Positions 1 to 7,884 of a stretch of 45,708 nt of DNA are shown here, piece by piece. The DNA lies in assembly GCA_002067235.1 (NCBI GenBank), contig MVQP01000015.1, positions 1-45,708 on the forward strand, given 5' to 3'. Below the pieces are notes generated by a model, which searched no databases, was not told the DNA's origin, and worked only from the letters and a program-made list of their open reading frames with translations. Every line of letters begins with the position of its first letter. Positions within the stretch are counted from its first letter, which is position 1. The DNA comes from Syntrophorhabdus sp. PtaB.Bin047 (GTDB taxonomy: Bacteria > Desulfobacterota > Syntrophorhabdia > Syntrophorhabdales > Syntrophorhabdaceae). Both the position numbers and the translations under genes were made by a program.

Positions 1-191
1 ACGCCGGTAACCTTACTTTCATTCTTCTTATCATGGACTGCCTGTGATATTCCATTGGGAGTAACATACAAGGTTCCAGGTTTCGAATCAGAACGACCTT
101 CCTCCGGGGCTCCGAAGCCTTCTTTCCATTGACAGGCGGTTCAGGATTCTGTTCTTATTTTGAAAATACGATAACAGGGAGATAACGGCAG
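1..191. other. Left-edge non-coding segment
   Basis: No gene can be supported here. A short minus-strand reading frame opens with ATG codons at 55 and 34 and runs off the left edge. It could be the first codons of a divergent gene, but there is no ribosome binding site and too little sequence to judge. Around 68-85 there is a degenerate trace of the TTTCAGG word found elsewhere in the window (ggttccaggtttc). Confidence 0.3.
129..158 (+). promoter_or_regulatory. Candidate sigma-70 promoter for the GalT-like gene
   Basis: A perfect -35 TTGACA at 129-134 is followed, after an 18-base spacer, by TCTTAT at 153-158 (4 of 6 matches to the -10 consensus). A GGGAG ribosome site follows at about 177-182, ahead of the ATG at 192. 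Predicted from sequence only. Confidence 0.45.
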
Positions 192-1220
192 ATGATCGAG
201 TTCAGGAAGGTTGAATCGGAGAGCACTTTTCTGGATCCGCGGAAGGGCTTTGCGCCCACCACGGTCCGCTTCCAGGTCCGCGTCGATCCGCTGACGGGGA
301 GGACATGCCACTTCTCCCATTTCGGGGCCATCAAACCGCAGAAGCTCGACCTTGCCGGGTACCACGACCCCGCTGTGAAGGGCTTCTGTCCCTTCTGCCC
401 CGAACATCGCGAAAAGGCGACACCCAGGTTCACACCTGATATCGTCCCCGAAGGCAGGCTGACACAGGGAGAAGCATTTATCATACCCAATCTCTTTCCT
501 TACGATATCCACAGCGGCGTCGTTGTCATGTCTGACGATCACGTCGTCGGTCTCAGGGAGCTGACGAGAGAGCGGCTTCGCAACGCTTTCGCCCTGGGCA
601 TCGGGTTTCTGCGCCGTATCGCCGCCACCAACGGGTCGCTGCCCTATCACCTGATGACCTGGAATTACATGCCGCCTTCGGGGGGAGGCCTCGTACACCC
701 CCACCAGCAGTATTTCGCCACCGCCCATCCCGGCAACCAGTTCATGGATGAGCTGTCGGCATCGCAACGCTTCGCGGAGCGTTACAGGCAGAATTACTGG
801 TACGTCCTCGCAAGGCGGGAAGCGGCAGACAACGAACGGTACATCGCGCGGCTCGGCTCCGGCCACTGGATGGCCTCCTTCGTCTCTCTGGGGCTCCTCG
901 GCGAGGTCATGTGCGTCTTTCCCGAAGTCTTCTCCCTTGACGACTTTACGGACGACGACATCGACGACCTCGTCGCCGGTCTCGAACGGGTCTTTCGCTA
1001 TTATGAAGACGCTGGAGTCTTCAGTTTCAACGCGTCGCTCTCTTTCGGACCGAGCGATCAGGAACACTTCAGCTGCTATTTCCGCATCGTTCCCCGGACG
1101 TTCCTCAACACGCGTGACTTTGCCCCGGACCTCAATTTCTTCCAAGCCATCCTCTCCGAACCCATCTGCGTGGTCCTCCCGGAAGACCTCTGCCGGGAGG
1201 TAAAGCCCTACTTCAAGTAG
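192..1220 (+). CDS. GalT-like nucleotidyltransferase of the HIT superfamily
   Basis: This 342-residue cytoplasmic protein has the length and landmarks of galactose-1-phosphate uridylyltransferases, which exchange UMP between UDP-glucose and galactose-1-phosphate through a uridylyl-histidine intermediate. The active-site motif HPHQQ lies at residues 169-173, with the second histidine (H171) expected to carry the nucleotidyl group. A CPFC pair at C66/C69 and the histidine near 117 match the structural metal site of the family. The ATG at 192 follows a GGGAG ribosome site. No galactose kinase or epimerase gene adjoins it, so the true sugar phosphate, or even an adenylyl-transfer variant, cannot be settled. 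The family call is firm, the substrate is not. Confidence 0.8.
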   Translation: MIEFRKVESESTFLDPRKGFAPTTVRFQVRVDPLTGRTCHFSHFGAIKPQKLDLAGYHDPAVKGFCPFCPEHREKATPRFTPDIVPEGRLTQGEAFIIPNLFPYDIHSGVVVMSDDHVVGLRELTRERLRNAFALGIGFLRRIAATNGSLPYHLMTWNYMPPSGGGLVHPHQQYFATAHPGNQFMDELSASQRFAERYRQNYWYVLARREAADNERYIARLGSGHWMASFVSLGLLGEVMCVFPEVFSLDDFTDDDIDDLVAGLERVFRYYEDAGVFSFNASLSFGPSDQEHFSCYFRIVPRTFLNTRDFAPDLNFFQAILSEPICVVLPEDLCREVKPYFK

Positions 1221-1266
1221 AAGGGGCGGGGAAAAGGGGACGGGATGCAGGGGAGAGAAGGGGCGG

Positions 1267-1444
1267 ATAGGACCTATTGGAGGATAGGACCTATAGGACA
1301 TATTGGACGTATAGGACAGATAGGACGTATAGGACACTTTGAAGGCAATTGTTTGCCCGCAGCCGGCGTCGGTCTGTCCTATAGGTCCTAAGCGTCCTAT
1401 GGGTCTTATTGGTCCAATATGTCCTATTCTCCTATTGGTCCTAT
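1267..1444. repeat. ATAGGAC word-repeat inverted element (copy 1)
   Basis: Six exact copies of ATAGGAC, plus degenerate ones, fill the left arm (1267-1337). The right arm (about 1375-1444) carries the reverse complement GTCCTAT and variants. Between them is a centre containing GAAGGCAATTG (1341-1351) and a GC-rich palindrome-like stretch. Outside the arms, G-rich sequence (1221-1266) faces C-rich sequence (1445-1490), extending the symmetry. The element fills the gap between the GalT-like gene and the promoter of the next gene. A second copy at 7592-7772 shares the centre and right arm. Confidence 0.9.
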
Positions 1445-1476
1445 CAAGGCCCCTGCTCCCCCTATCCCCTTTTCAC

Positions 1477-1504
1477 TTGCATCCTCCTCCTTCTATGCTA
1501 TAGT
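1477..1504 (+). promoter_or_regulatory. Promoter abutting the nitroreductase start (leaderless candidate)
   Basis: TTGCAT (1477-1482), a 16-base spacer and TATAGT (1499-1504) form a good sigma-70 promoter. The expected start of transcription, about seven bases past the -10 box, falls on the ATG at 1511, and there is no ribosome binding site upstream. Confidence 0.55.
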
Positions 1505-1510
1505 TCCTGT

Positions 1511-2083
1511 ATGGATCTCCTTGAACTGGTCACGAAGAACAGGAGCCACCGGCGGTTTCAGGAGAGCGAACCCATAAGCATGGAACAGCTGGAAGGTCTC
1601 GTGGAGCTTGCCCGTCTTTCACCGTCGGCCGCGAACCTCCAGCCCCTCAAGTTTGTCCTTTCCAACGACCCCGCTCGCAACGAATCCATTTACTCCTGTC
1701 TCATCTGGGAGGATTACATCAAGAACTCACGCGGGCCCGCCCAAGGGCGGCGGCCGGCGGCATACATCATCATTCTCGGCGACACCGCCATCACAAAGGA
1801 CTTCTCGTGCAACCACGGGATCGCCGCGCAGAGTATGCTCCTCGGTGCCACGGAAATGGGGCTGGGCGGCTACATGTTCGCTCAGGTAGACAAGACCAGG
1901 CTGGCCTCGCTGATCGGGATACCCCGGGAATACGAGATACTGCTCGTCATCGCCCTGGGCATTCCCAGGGAACGTGTCGTCGTCACGGAAGCGAAAGACG
2001 GGAACATCGCTTACTGGCGCGATATCAACAAGGTTCACCATGTCCCGAAACGCCCTCTGGAGGAGATCATACTGGATCTGTGA
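1511..2083 (+). CDS. Nitroreductase-family protein, tandem copy 1
   Basis: This 190-residue FMN-dependent nitroreductase-fold protein would use NAD(P)H to reduce nitro compounds, quinones or other electrophiles; the substrate is unknown. The N-terminal ELVTKNRSHRRF segment is the usual FMN-phosphate-binding arginine region. The stretch around NHGIAAQSMLLGATEMGLGG is the family's central helix, and the C-terminal IALGIPRE motif is also typical. The ATG at 1511 is chosen because it aligns exactly with the start of the following paralogue and gives the same length. An upstream in-frame extension to about 1409 would be encoded by the repeat element and is unlikely. The next gene is a diverged tandem duplicate. 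Confidence 0.85.
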   Translation: MDLLELVTKNRSHRRFQESEPISMEQLEGLVELARLSPSAANLQPLKFVLSNDPARNESIYSCLIWEDYIKNSRGPAQGRRPAAYIIILGDTAITKDFSCNHGIAAQSMLLGATEMGLGGYMFAQVDKTRLASLIGIPREYEILLVIALGIPRERVVVTEAKDGNIAYWRDINKVHHVPKRPLEEIILDL

Positions 2084-2086
2084 AAG

Positions 2087-2111
2087 ACGGTTTCAGGTTT
2101 CAGGTTTCAGG
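2087..2111. repeat. TTTCAGG triple direct repeat (half element)
   Basis: ACGG is followed by three tandem TTTCAGG units between the two nitroreductase genes. The same word builds the inverted element at 2707-2823. Here only one arm is present. Confidence 0.8.
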
Positions 2112-2131
2112 CTAGAACATTGGGAGATGGC

Positions 2132-2704
2132 ATGACTGTGCTGGAGCTTGTTACGAAGAGCAGGAGTTACCGGAGGTTCTACGAGGATCGGGGCGTCAGT
2201 TTGCAGCAGCTCAAGGGGCTCGTCGAGCTTGCCCGTCTTTCGCCGTCGGCGAGGAACCTCCAACCCCTGAAGTTCATCCTCTCCCATGACGCCCGGAAGA
2301 ACGCGGCCATATTCTCGTGCCTGGCGTGGGCAGGCTATCTCAAGGACTGGCCGGGCCCGGAGGAAGGTGAAAGGCCTTCCGCCTACGTCATCATCCTGGG
2401 AGACATGTCACTCACGAAGGACTTCGGCTGCGATCACGGGATCGCCGCCCAGAGTATTCTGCTGGGAGCGTCGGAGATGGGACTCGGCGGCTGCATGCTC
2501 GGCAACATCCAGAGGGACCGCCTGAGGGCCCTCCTGAACATACCCGGGCAGTACCAGATCCTCCTCGTCATCGCTCTCGGAGTTCCCAAGGAACAGGTCG
2601 TCATCGACGAGGTGAAGAACGGCGACATAAAGTACTGGCGCGACGCCGACAGGGTCCACCACGTCCCCAAACGCCCCCGGGGGGAACTGATACTCAAAAT
2701 CTAA
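2132..2704 (+). CDS. Nitroreductase-family protein, tandem copy 2
   Basis: This is a 190-residue paralogue of the preceding gene, same length and colinear from the first residues (MTVLELVTKSRSYRRF) to the shared ending HHVPKRP followed by a short hydrophobic tail. The ATG at 2132 has a GGGAG ribosome site a few bases upstream. An in-frame TTG at 2120 is less likely because it precedes that site. It carries the same FMN-binding arginines and the DHGIAAQSILLGASEMGLGG core. Many surface positions have diverged, which suggests an old duplication and possibly different electron acceptors. It is probably co-transcribed with copy 1 across a 48-base gap holding the TTTCAGG repeats. Confidence 0.85.
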   Translation: MTVLELVTKSRSYRRFYEDRGVSLQQLKGLVELARLSPSARNLQPLKFILSHDARKNAAIFSCLAWAGYLKDWPGPEEGERPSAYVIILGDMSLTKDFGCDHGIAAQSILLGASEMGLGGCMLGNIQRDRLRALLNIPGQYQILLVIALGVPKEQVVIDEVKNGDIKYWRDADRVHHVPKRPRGELILKI

Positions 2705-2706
2705 AA

Positions 2707-2823
2707 ACCGTTTCAGGTTTCACGTTTCAGGGCAAGGAGAGACCAGAAACAAATCATCGAAGGCACGGTCGTTCCGGGAGTTAGTCTTTTGCCTGAAACT
2801 TGGAACCTGAAACTTGAAACGGT
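2707..2823. repeat. TTTCAGG word-repeat inverted element
   Basis: The left arm (2707-2731) is built of TTTCAGG-like words. The right arm (2792-2823) is its imperfect reverse complement (CCTGAAAC-type words). About 60 bases separate them. The element fills the space between the convergent nitroreductase and hybrid-kinase genes. It ends three bases before the kinase stop codon, so it may act as a bidirectional transcription-end structure. Confidence 0.85.
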
Positions 2824-2826
2824 CTT

Positions 2827-5800
2827 CTACTTCCTGTCCAGAAGCTCCCTCACCTTCTTGAGAAGCAGGGTTGGAGACACGGGCTTGGGGAGGTATTCCA
2901 GTGATCTGTCCTGTATCCCCTTGTCCGTGATGACATCAGCAGCATACCCGCTGACGAAGAGCACCTTTGCACCGGGCCTGATCATCATGATCTCGTCATA
3001 GACCTGCTTGCCGTTCCTCTTCGGCATGACCACGTCAAGGATCGAGAGGTCTATCACGTGAGAGAATTCACCGAAGCGATCGATGGCCTCCTGTCCGTCG
3101 ACCGCTTCTATTATGTGGTACCCGGCTTTCCGCAGGATCTCCCGCGTGAGTTCCCGGACGCTCCTGTTGTCCTCCGCTATCAGGATGGTCTCGCTGCCGC
3201 CCCGCATGCCCTGAACACCGGCGCGCCTGCGTGCCGCTTTCCCCTTCGCAACGGGGATGTAGACCGTGAAGGTCGCTCCTGCACCGGGGGCGCTGCAGAC
3301 ATCGATAAAACCACCATGCTGCTTGACTATGCCGTACACGATGGAGAGACCGAGTCCGGTTCCTTTGCCCGGTTCCTTCGTGGTGAAGAAAGGTTCGAAC
3401 ATCTTCTCCTGTACGCGGGGGTCGATGCCGCAACCGGTGTCGGCTACGGAGAGGACCGCATAGTGGCCCGCCTCTCCAAATCCCCTCCGGGCAATGAAAT
3501 CCTCGCCGATCGACAAAACGTCGGCTGAGATCAGCAGGGTCCCGCCGGCCGGCATGGCGTCCCGGGAGTTCGTGGTCAGGTTCATGAGGAGTTGATAGAT
3601 CTGCGTCGCATCGGCAATTACCGTGCAGTCCTCTCGGGGAAGACGGATCTCCAGCCTCATGTCCTCCGGGAGCAGTCTCTCGAGAAGCCTCTGTACACCT
3701 CTGACAAGATCGCCCAGTTTCTGGGGTTTCATCTCCATGACCTGCTTTCTTCCGAAGGCGAGAAGGCCGCTCGTGAGCTGGGCGCCCTTCTCTGATGCCA
3801 TGCTGATCTCCTCGACATAGAGCTGATGGGGATCGTCTTCCTCCAACTCGGTCTGAAGGAGCCCGCAGTAACCCAAGATGGTGGTGAGAATGTTGTTGAA
3901 GTCGTGGGCCATGCCTCCGGCCAGCTGTCCGACGGCCTCCATTTTCTGGGCCTGCTGAAGCTGCTCCTCGAGTATGGTCTCTTTGGTGATATCGAGGAGG
4001 GTCCCGATGGCAGCCGGTTTTCCCCGATAGTCGAAGGCGCTCCCCAGCACTTCCACCCTCGCGATCGAACCGGCCTTGCGCGTCATCCGGAACCTGTACT
4101 GGATGCTTCCCATCTCACCACCGAAGCGTTTCCTCAGGTTCTCCTCCACGACGTCCCGGTCCTCTTCGTAGACAAGATCGAGGGGTCCCATCCTGTCCAC
4201 GATCTCGTCGTAGCTATAACCGGTTATTTCGCAGAACCTCCGGTTCACATACCGGAAGAGGCCGTCCTGGATGATGTAGAAACCTGCCAGGGACTCCTCG
4301 GCAACGCTGCGGTATTTTGCTTCCGACTCCTTAAGCATCTCTCCGGCCTTCCTGAGTTCCGTTATGTCGATCACGACGCCGACAATGCCGCCGGGGGTGC
4401 CATCAGGCCTGCGGAGGGCGGCCTTCCTGATTATGACGTCGTGGACACGGCCCGACGGGTCGGTGACCACCCCGTTGTACTCGAGTATCCCTCCTTCCTT
4501 CATCAGTTCTTTGTCCTTCCCGGCATGGACCTTCGCCTCGTCCGGAGGCTCGATGTCGAAAACGGTCTTCCCTTCCACCGTCTGGCGTGAAACACCATAA
4601 TACTCCTCGAAGGCCCTGTTGCACTGCATGAACCTCCCCTCCGGGTCTTTTATGAAGATGGGGTTCGGCATGGTGTCGATGAAGGTCTGGAGGAACTCCA
4701 CCTGTTCCTCCAGCTTCTTCCGGACCTCTATCCTCTCCGTAATGTCCCGCATGAAAACGAGGGTGGCAGGCGCACCCTTGAGGGTTATCACCGATACGGC
4801 CGCCTCGAAGAATACGACCTTTCCGTTCACGTCGATTATCCGCAACTCGTACCGTGTGGGAACGTCCTTGCCCGCCTTGCGCTCCCGGCGATAACGTTCT
4901 ATGCGTTCGTAGTCATCGGGGTGGATGAACCGGCCGATGTCAGTTCCCAGGATCTCCCCGGCATCACGGACCCCCACCGCCTCAACGTACTTCTGATTGG
5001 CGTAGACATAAACACCGTCCCTGAATATGGCCACGCAATCATTGGAGTTCTCGATGGCAACGCGGTACCGTTCCTCGCTTTCCCGCAGGGCCTCCTGTGC
5101 CTCTTTCTGTGCGGTGATATCCGTGACGACGCCTTCTATGTAATGCTCCCTGTTGTCGAGTCGGGCCGAAATGAGAGCCCAGAACACGCTTCCATCGTGC
5201 CTCGACATGAGGACCTCATGACGGTCCACTCCCTTGTCACGCTTGATCGCCCGGAGAAGGCGCCGGCGGTCCCGGGGGTCGGCATAGAAGTCCGCCGCAT
5301 GGAGGTCCCCGTCGTTATCGATCCGGAACATCTTCGACAGGGTGAGGTTGGCATCGAGGATCCTCCCATCCGCGAGGGAACTCCTGAACATGCCGGCGGG
5401 AGAGTTCTCGAAGAGATAGCGGTACTTCACCTCTCTCTCCCGCAGCTCCTCTTCGGCCTTCTTTTTCTCCGTGATGTCCGTCGCCACGTGGATAACCCCC
5501 AGGGGCACACCCGACGCGTCCACGATGGGCGCGCAGGAGACGAGAAAGGTCCCGTGTATCGTCTCGATCTCCATTTCCACGGTCTCAAGGTTCCCTTGCG
5601 TGAGAAGGGAACGCATGGGGCAACCTTCAGCGGGCCCGTTCATGCCATGCATGACCTCATAGCATTTTTTTCCGATGAGCTCACCTTCACCGGTGCCCGT
5701 TATCTCCCGCGATCTCCTGTTGGCTGCGACAATGTTGAATCCGGTGTCGAGGACCAGGATGGGCTGGGGTGTCGCCTTGAGAAAACCGTCCCATTGCCCG

Positions 5801-5934
5801 ACCATGCGCGCGAGCGTGATCCCGGCGTCAAGTCCGTTTTTTCTCCCGGCGCGTACATGAGCCGCAGGCCCGGACCTTGTGCGGCATGGTTGGGAACTTT
5901 CAGGCTGCGCAGGCGACCTCTTTTTCATGCTCAC
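2827..5934 (-). CDS. Five-PAS hybrid sensor histidine kinase with C-terminal receiver
   Basis: This 1035-residue protein has no membrane segment, so it is a cytoplasmic sensor. Five PAS domains lie at roughly 48-160, 168-285, 289-405, 414-530 and 540-655. They are linked by ITE-type connectors and helical DIT/EKKKAEEEL segments. A dimerisation domain follows with phospho-acceptor H677 in MAHDFNN, then an ATPase domain (N-box near 786, DTGCGI at 832, GKGTGLGLS at 857). The C-terminal receiver has acidic AEDN near 920, phospho-acceptor D967 (ILDVVMP) and K1017 (LPKP), with serine at the usual threonine position (S995). The start is GTG at 5934; an ATG two codons later is equally possible. No output regulator adjoins it. 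Confidence 0.92.
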   Translation of the reverse strand: MSMKKRSPAQPESSQPCRTRSGPAAHVRAGRKNGLDAGITLARMVGQWDGFLKATPQPILVLDTGFNIVAANRRSREITGTGEGELIGKKCYEVMHGMNGPAEGCPMRSLLTQGNLETVEMEIETIHGTFLVSCAPIVDASGVPLGVIHVATDITEKKKAEEELREREVKYRYLFENSPAGMFRSSLADGRILDANLTLSKMFRIDNDGDLHAADFYADPRDRRRLLRAIKRDKGVDRHEVLMSRHDGSVFWALISARLDNREHYIEGVVTDITAQKEAQEALRESEERYRVAIENSNDCVAIFRDGVYVYANQKYVEAVGVRDAGEILGTDIGRFIHPDDYERIERYRRERKAGKDVPTRYELRIIDVNGKVVFFEAAVSVITLKGAPATLVFMRDITERIEVRKKLEEQVEFLQTFIDTMPNPIFIKDPEGRFMQCNRAFEEYYGVSRQTVEGKTVFDIEPPDEAKVHAGKDKELMKEGGILEYNGVVTDPSGRVHDVIIRKAALRRPDGTPGGIVGVVIDITELRKAGEMLKESEAKYRSVAEESLAGFYIIQDGLFRYVNRRFCEITGYSYDEIVDRMGPLDLVYEEDRDVVEENLRKRFGGEMGSIQYRFRMTRKAGSIARVEVLGSAFDYRGKPAAIGTLLDITKETILEEQLQQAQKMEAVGQLAGGMAHDFNNILTTILGYCGLLQTELEEDDPHQLYVEEISMASEKGAQLTSGLLAFGRKQVMEMKPQKLGDLVRGVQRLLERLLPEDMRLEIRLPREDCTVIADATQIYQLLMNLTTNSRDAMPAGGTLLISADVLSIGEDFIARRGFGEAGHYAVLSVADTGCGIDPRVQEKMFEPFFTTKEPGKGTGLGLSIVYGIVKQHGGFIDVCSAPGAGATFTVYIPVAKGKAARRRAGVQGMRGGSETILIAEDNRSVRELTREILRKAGYHIIEAVDGQEAIDRFGEFSHVIDLSILDVVMPKRNGKQVYDEIMMIRPGAKVLFVSGYAADVITDKGIQDRSLEYLPKPVSPTLLLKKVRELLDRK

Positions 5935-5969
5935 CTGTTCTCGTTGTGTCTGAAGATACTGATTTATTC

Positions 5970-5983
5970 AATGATACATCATT
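5970..5983. promoter_or_regulatory. Dyad in the divergent region (possible operator)
   Basis: AATGAT-AC-ATCATT is a perfect 6-base inverted repeat with a 2-base spacer. It lies between the divergent hybrid kinase and cyclophilin-like genes. It is placed like an operator, but no regulator can be assigned. Confidence 0.35.
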
Positions 5984-6032
5984 CGTGCCGCAGGTCAAGA
6001 GAAACGCGCGGGCCGTCCACGCGACTCACCCT

Positions 6033-6062
6033 TTGACACGGAACAGGAAAGGAGGATAGAGT
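6033..6062 (+). promoter_or_regulatory. Candidate sigma-70 promoter for the cyclophilin-like gene
   Basis: TTGACA (6033-6038), an 18-base spacer and TAGAGT (6057-6062). Transcription would begin near 6069, at the AAAGGAG ribosome site (6069-6075) that precedes the ATG at 6084. Confidence 0.45.
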
Positions 6063-6083
6063 AGACGGAAAGGAGTATGCGTC

Positions 6084-6455
6084 ATGAAGATCCGTATCAC
6101 AGCAGGCACCGTGTCCGTGGAAGCGGAACTCGCGTCCACGCCATGCGCCGGAGCCGTTGCCGGCGTTCTGCCCGTAACGACATCCCCGAATGAGTGGGGC
6201 GACGAGTTCTACTTCGAGGTACCCGTCCACATGCCCCTCGACAACACCGCGACGCGCGAGGTGAAGGCCGGAGATATCGGTTACTGGCCTCCGGGGAACG
6301 CCGTTGCAATCTTTTTCGGCCCCACTCCGCTCTCCACCGGACAAGACCCCGTGCCTGCGAGCGAGGTCAACATCATCGGCAGGATAACGTCCGACCCGGG
6401 ATCTCTCAGGAATGCCAGGGGCGCCGGCTCCATCCGGCTCGAGCCTGAAACGTGA
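6084..6455 (+). CDS. Cyclophilin-like-fold protein (TM1367/DUF369 type)
   Basis: This 123-residue cytoplasmic protein resembles the small cyclophilin-like family typified by Thermotoga TM1367. The matching features are an N-terminal strand MKIRITAG, the central NEWGDEFYFEVPV stretch, then GDIGYWPPGNAVAIFFGPTP and a SEVNIIGRI strand near the end. Members share the cyclophilin barrel, but most lack proven prolyl-isomerase activity, and their role is unknown. The ATG is set by the AAAGGAG site nine bases upstream. The next gene, an epimerase-like enzyme, follows after 52 bases and is probably co-transcribed, but no functional link is established. Confidence 0.8.
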   Translation: MKIRITAGTVSVEAELASTPCAGAVAGVLPVTTSPNEWGDEFYFEVPVHMPLDNTATREVKAGDIGYWPPGNAVAIFFGPTPLSTGQDPVPASEVNIIGRITSDPGSLRNARGAGSIRLEPET

Positions 6456-6507
6456 TGGAGGGACACGTTCAAAGGATGACGGAGCATAGCGAACGGGTCG
6501 GAAACCT

Positions 6508-7584
6508 GTGACAGACGATGAGATAAGGACCATCTGCACGAAAGAGGTGGTCCGTCCTCTGATGACGACCTTCTCAACTTCCCTGGGGCGCAAGAACGCA
6601 ATGCGGAGCGTCATCGTTGAGGTCCGTCTCGGGGATGGGTCCTCAGGGTTCGGGGAATGCGCGACAAGTTTCGTACTCCCTCACGAAACGGTGGACAGGA
6701 TACGGGGGATCATCCGCGAGGAAAGGTCTCGTCTGACGGGAAAGAGGGCGGCCGATTTCCCCGCCATCGCGGCGGAGTTGCGCGCACGGCACCCTTCCTT
6801 CCCCATGACGGTCTCCGGCCTGGAGACAGCTGTCTGGAGGGCCTGGCTCAGGAATACCGGAACAAGTGAGCCCGACTGGTTCGGCGGTGCCCTCCGACGC
6901 ATCGAAACGGACATCACGATACCTCACACGACGAACCGGAAAACCCTTGAGGCCTGGACAGGAAAGGTCGCCCGGAAAGGCTTCACCATCTTCAAGATCA
7001 AGGTGAGCGGCGAAGAGGCCGACGACAGCCGGCTCATCGCCACCGTGGCATCCACCCTCGAAGCCCTCGGCGTCCGTTATATCCTGCGTCTCGACGGGAA
7101 CCAGGGTTTCACAAAGACCGCCTGCCTCGCCTTAGCCGATCATGTGCTGAAGAAGGGGTACCCCGTCGACCTCTTCGAGCAGCCCCTGCCAAAGGACGAT
7201 CGTCGCGGCCTGAGGGAGATAACGAGACATTCTCCCCTCCCCGTCATTCTCGATGAGACCGTCTTTTCAGTCGGGGATATGGAAATGGCCCTCAACGAAG
7301 GTCTCGGCCACGGCGTCAACATCAAGACCGCGAAGAGCGGGATCACAGGGTCGCTGTCCATCATGAGGCTGGCCAGAGAGGGAGGTTTAAGGCTCATGGC
7401 CGGCTGCATGACGGAGACGATGACGGGGCTTTCCGCAGGCATCGCCATGGCGATGGGAACGGCGGCATTCGACTACGTCGACCTTGACTCAGTGCACTTT
7501 CTTCGCCACCGAAGACAGTACGGAGAGATCACGGTGGAAGGAGCGGGGTATAGAAGGCAGGGGATGGAGGAGAGAGCGGGATGA
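6508..7584 (+). CDS. Enolase-superfamily dipeptide epimerase-like protein
   Basis: This 358-residue member of the muconate-lactonizing subgroup resembles L-Ala-D/L-Glu epimerases, which act on cell-wall dipeptides during murein recycling. Catalytic landmarks are present: the KIK acid/base lysines (163-165), metal ligands D196 (LDGNQG), E224 (FEQPLP) and D249 (LDET), the opposite-face lysine in NIK (273), and the DLDS segment near 325. The start is GTG at 6508, with only a weak ribosome site. The last 15 or so codons run into the G-rich outer arm of the downstream repeat element, so the C-terminal tail (GYRRQGMEERAG) is probably repeat-derived. Dipeptide specificity is inferred; other epimerase or racemase activities are possible. 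Confidence 0.8.
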   Translation: MTDDEIRTICTKEVVRPLMTTFSTSLGRKNAMRSVIVEVRLGDGSSGFGECATSFVLPHETVDRIRGIIREERSRLTGKRAADFPAIAAELRARHPSFPMTVSGLETAVWRAWLRNTGTSEPDWFGGALRRIETDITIPHTTNRKTLEAWTGKVARKGFTIFKIKVSGEEADDSRLIATVASTLEALGVRYILRLDGNQGFTKTACLALADHVLKKGYPVDLFEQPLPKDDRRGLREITRHSPLPVILDETVFSVGDMEMALNEGLGHGVNIKTAKSGITGSLSIMRLAREGGLRLMAGCMTETMTGLSAGIAMAMGTAAFDYVDLDSVHFLRHRRQYGEITVEGAGYRRQGMEERAG

Positions 7585-7591
7585 GCGGCGG

Positions 7592-7772
7592 ATAGGACCT
7601 ATAGGAGAATAGGACCAATAGGACATATCGGACTCATAGGACGCAGATGGGACCAATAGGACATTTTGAAGGCAATTGCCCGCCCGCAGCGGGCGATCGG
7701 TCGGTCCTATAGGTCCTAAGCGTCCTATAGGTCTTATTGGTCCTATAGGTCCTATTCTCCTATAAGTCCTAT
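7592..7772. repeat. ATAGGAC word-repeat inverted element (copy 2)
   Basis: It has the same architecture and nearly the same length as the element at 1267-1444: ATAGGAC words on the left, GTCCTAT words on the right. The centre is conserved, with GAAGGCAATTG at 7668-7678 and a GCCCGCAGCGGGC palindrome near 7682-7695. The right arm matches copy 1 almost base for base, while the left arm is more diverged. It separates the epimerase-like gene from the promoter of the YihY-type gene. Confidence 0.9.
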
Positions 7773-7803
7773 CGTCTGCCCCGCTCCACGCTTCCCACCC
7801 CGC

Positions 7804-7857
7804 ACGCCCTGTTCCCTGTTCCCCGCCCCCTGTCCTCTCTTCCCTGTTCCCTGATCC
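7804..7857. repeat. CCCTGTTC direct-repeat tract
   Basis: A pyrimidine-rich tract with several copies of CCCTGTTC and its variants. It lies outside the right arm of the ATAGGAC element and faces the purine-rich end of the upstream gene, so it may be the outer right arm of the same structure. Confidence 0.6.
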
Positions 7858-7869
7858 CTCCTCATCTGT

Positions 7870-7875
7870 TATAAT
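7870..7875 (+). promoter_or_regulatory. -10 box next to the YihY-type start codon
   Basis: Perfect TATAAT at 7870-7875, ten bases before the ATG at 7885. The spaced -35 candidate TTCCCT (7847-7852) is poor. If used, the mRNA would have a leader of only about three bases, which agrees with the absence of a ribosome site. Confidence 0.45.
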
Positions 7876-7884
7876 TGACCATCC

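Noticed and set aside
141..1337. A 398-codon minus-strand frame starting in the ATAGGAC repeats
   Set aside because: Its N-terminus is a translated repeat (SYTSY-type) and the rest is antisense to the GalT-like gene.
1267..7772. CRISPR-like array from the regular ATAGGAC spacing
   Set aside because: The units are too short and degenerate, arms are inverted, there are no spacers of uniform length, and no cas genes are present.
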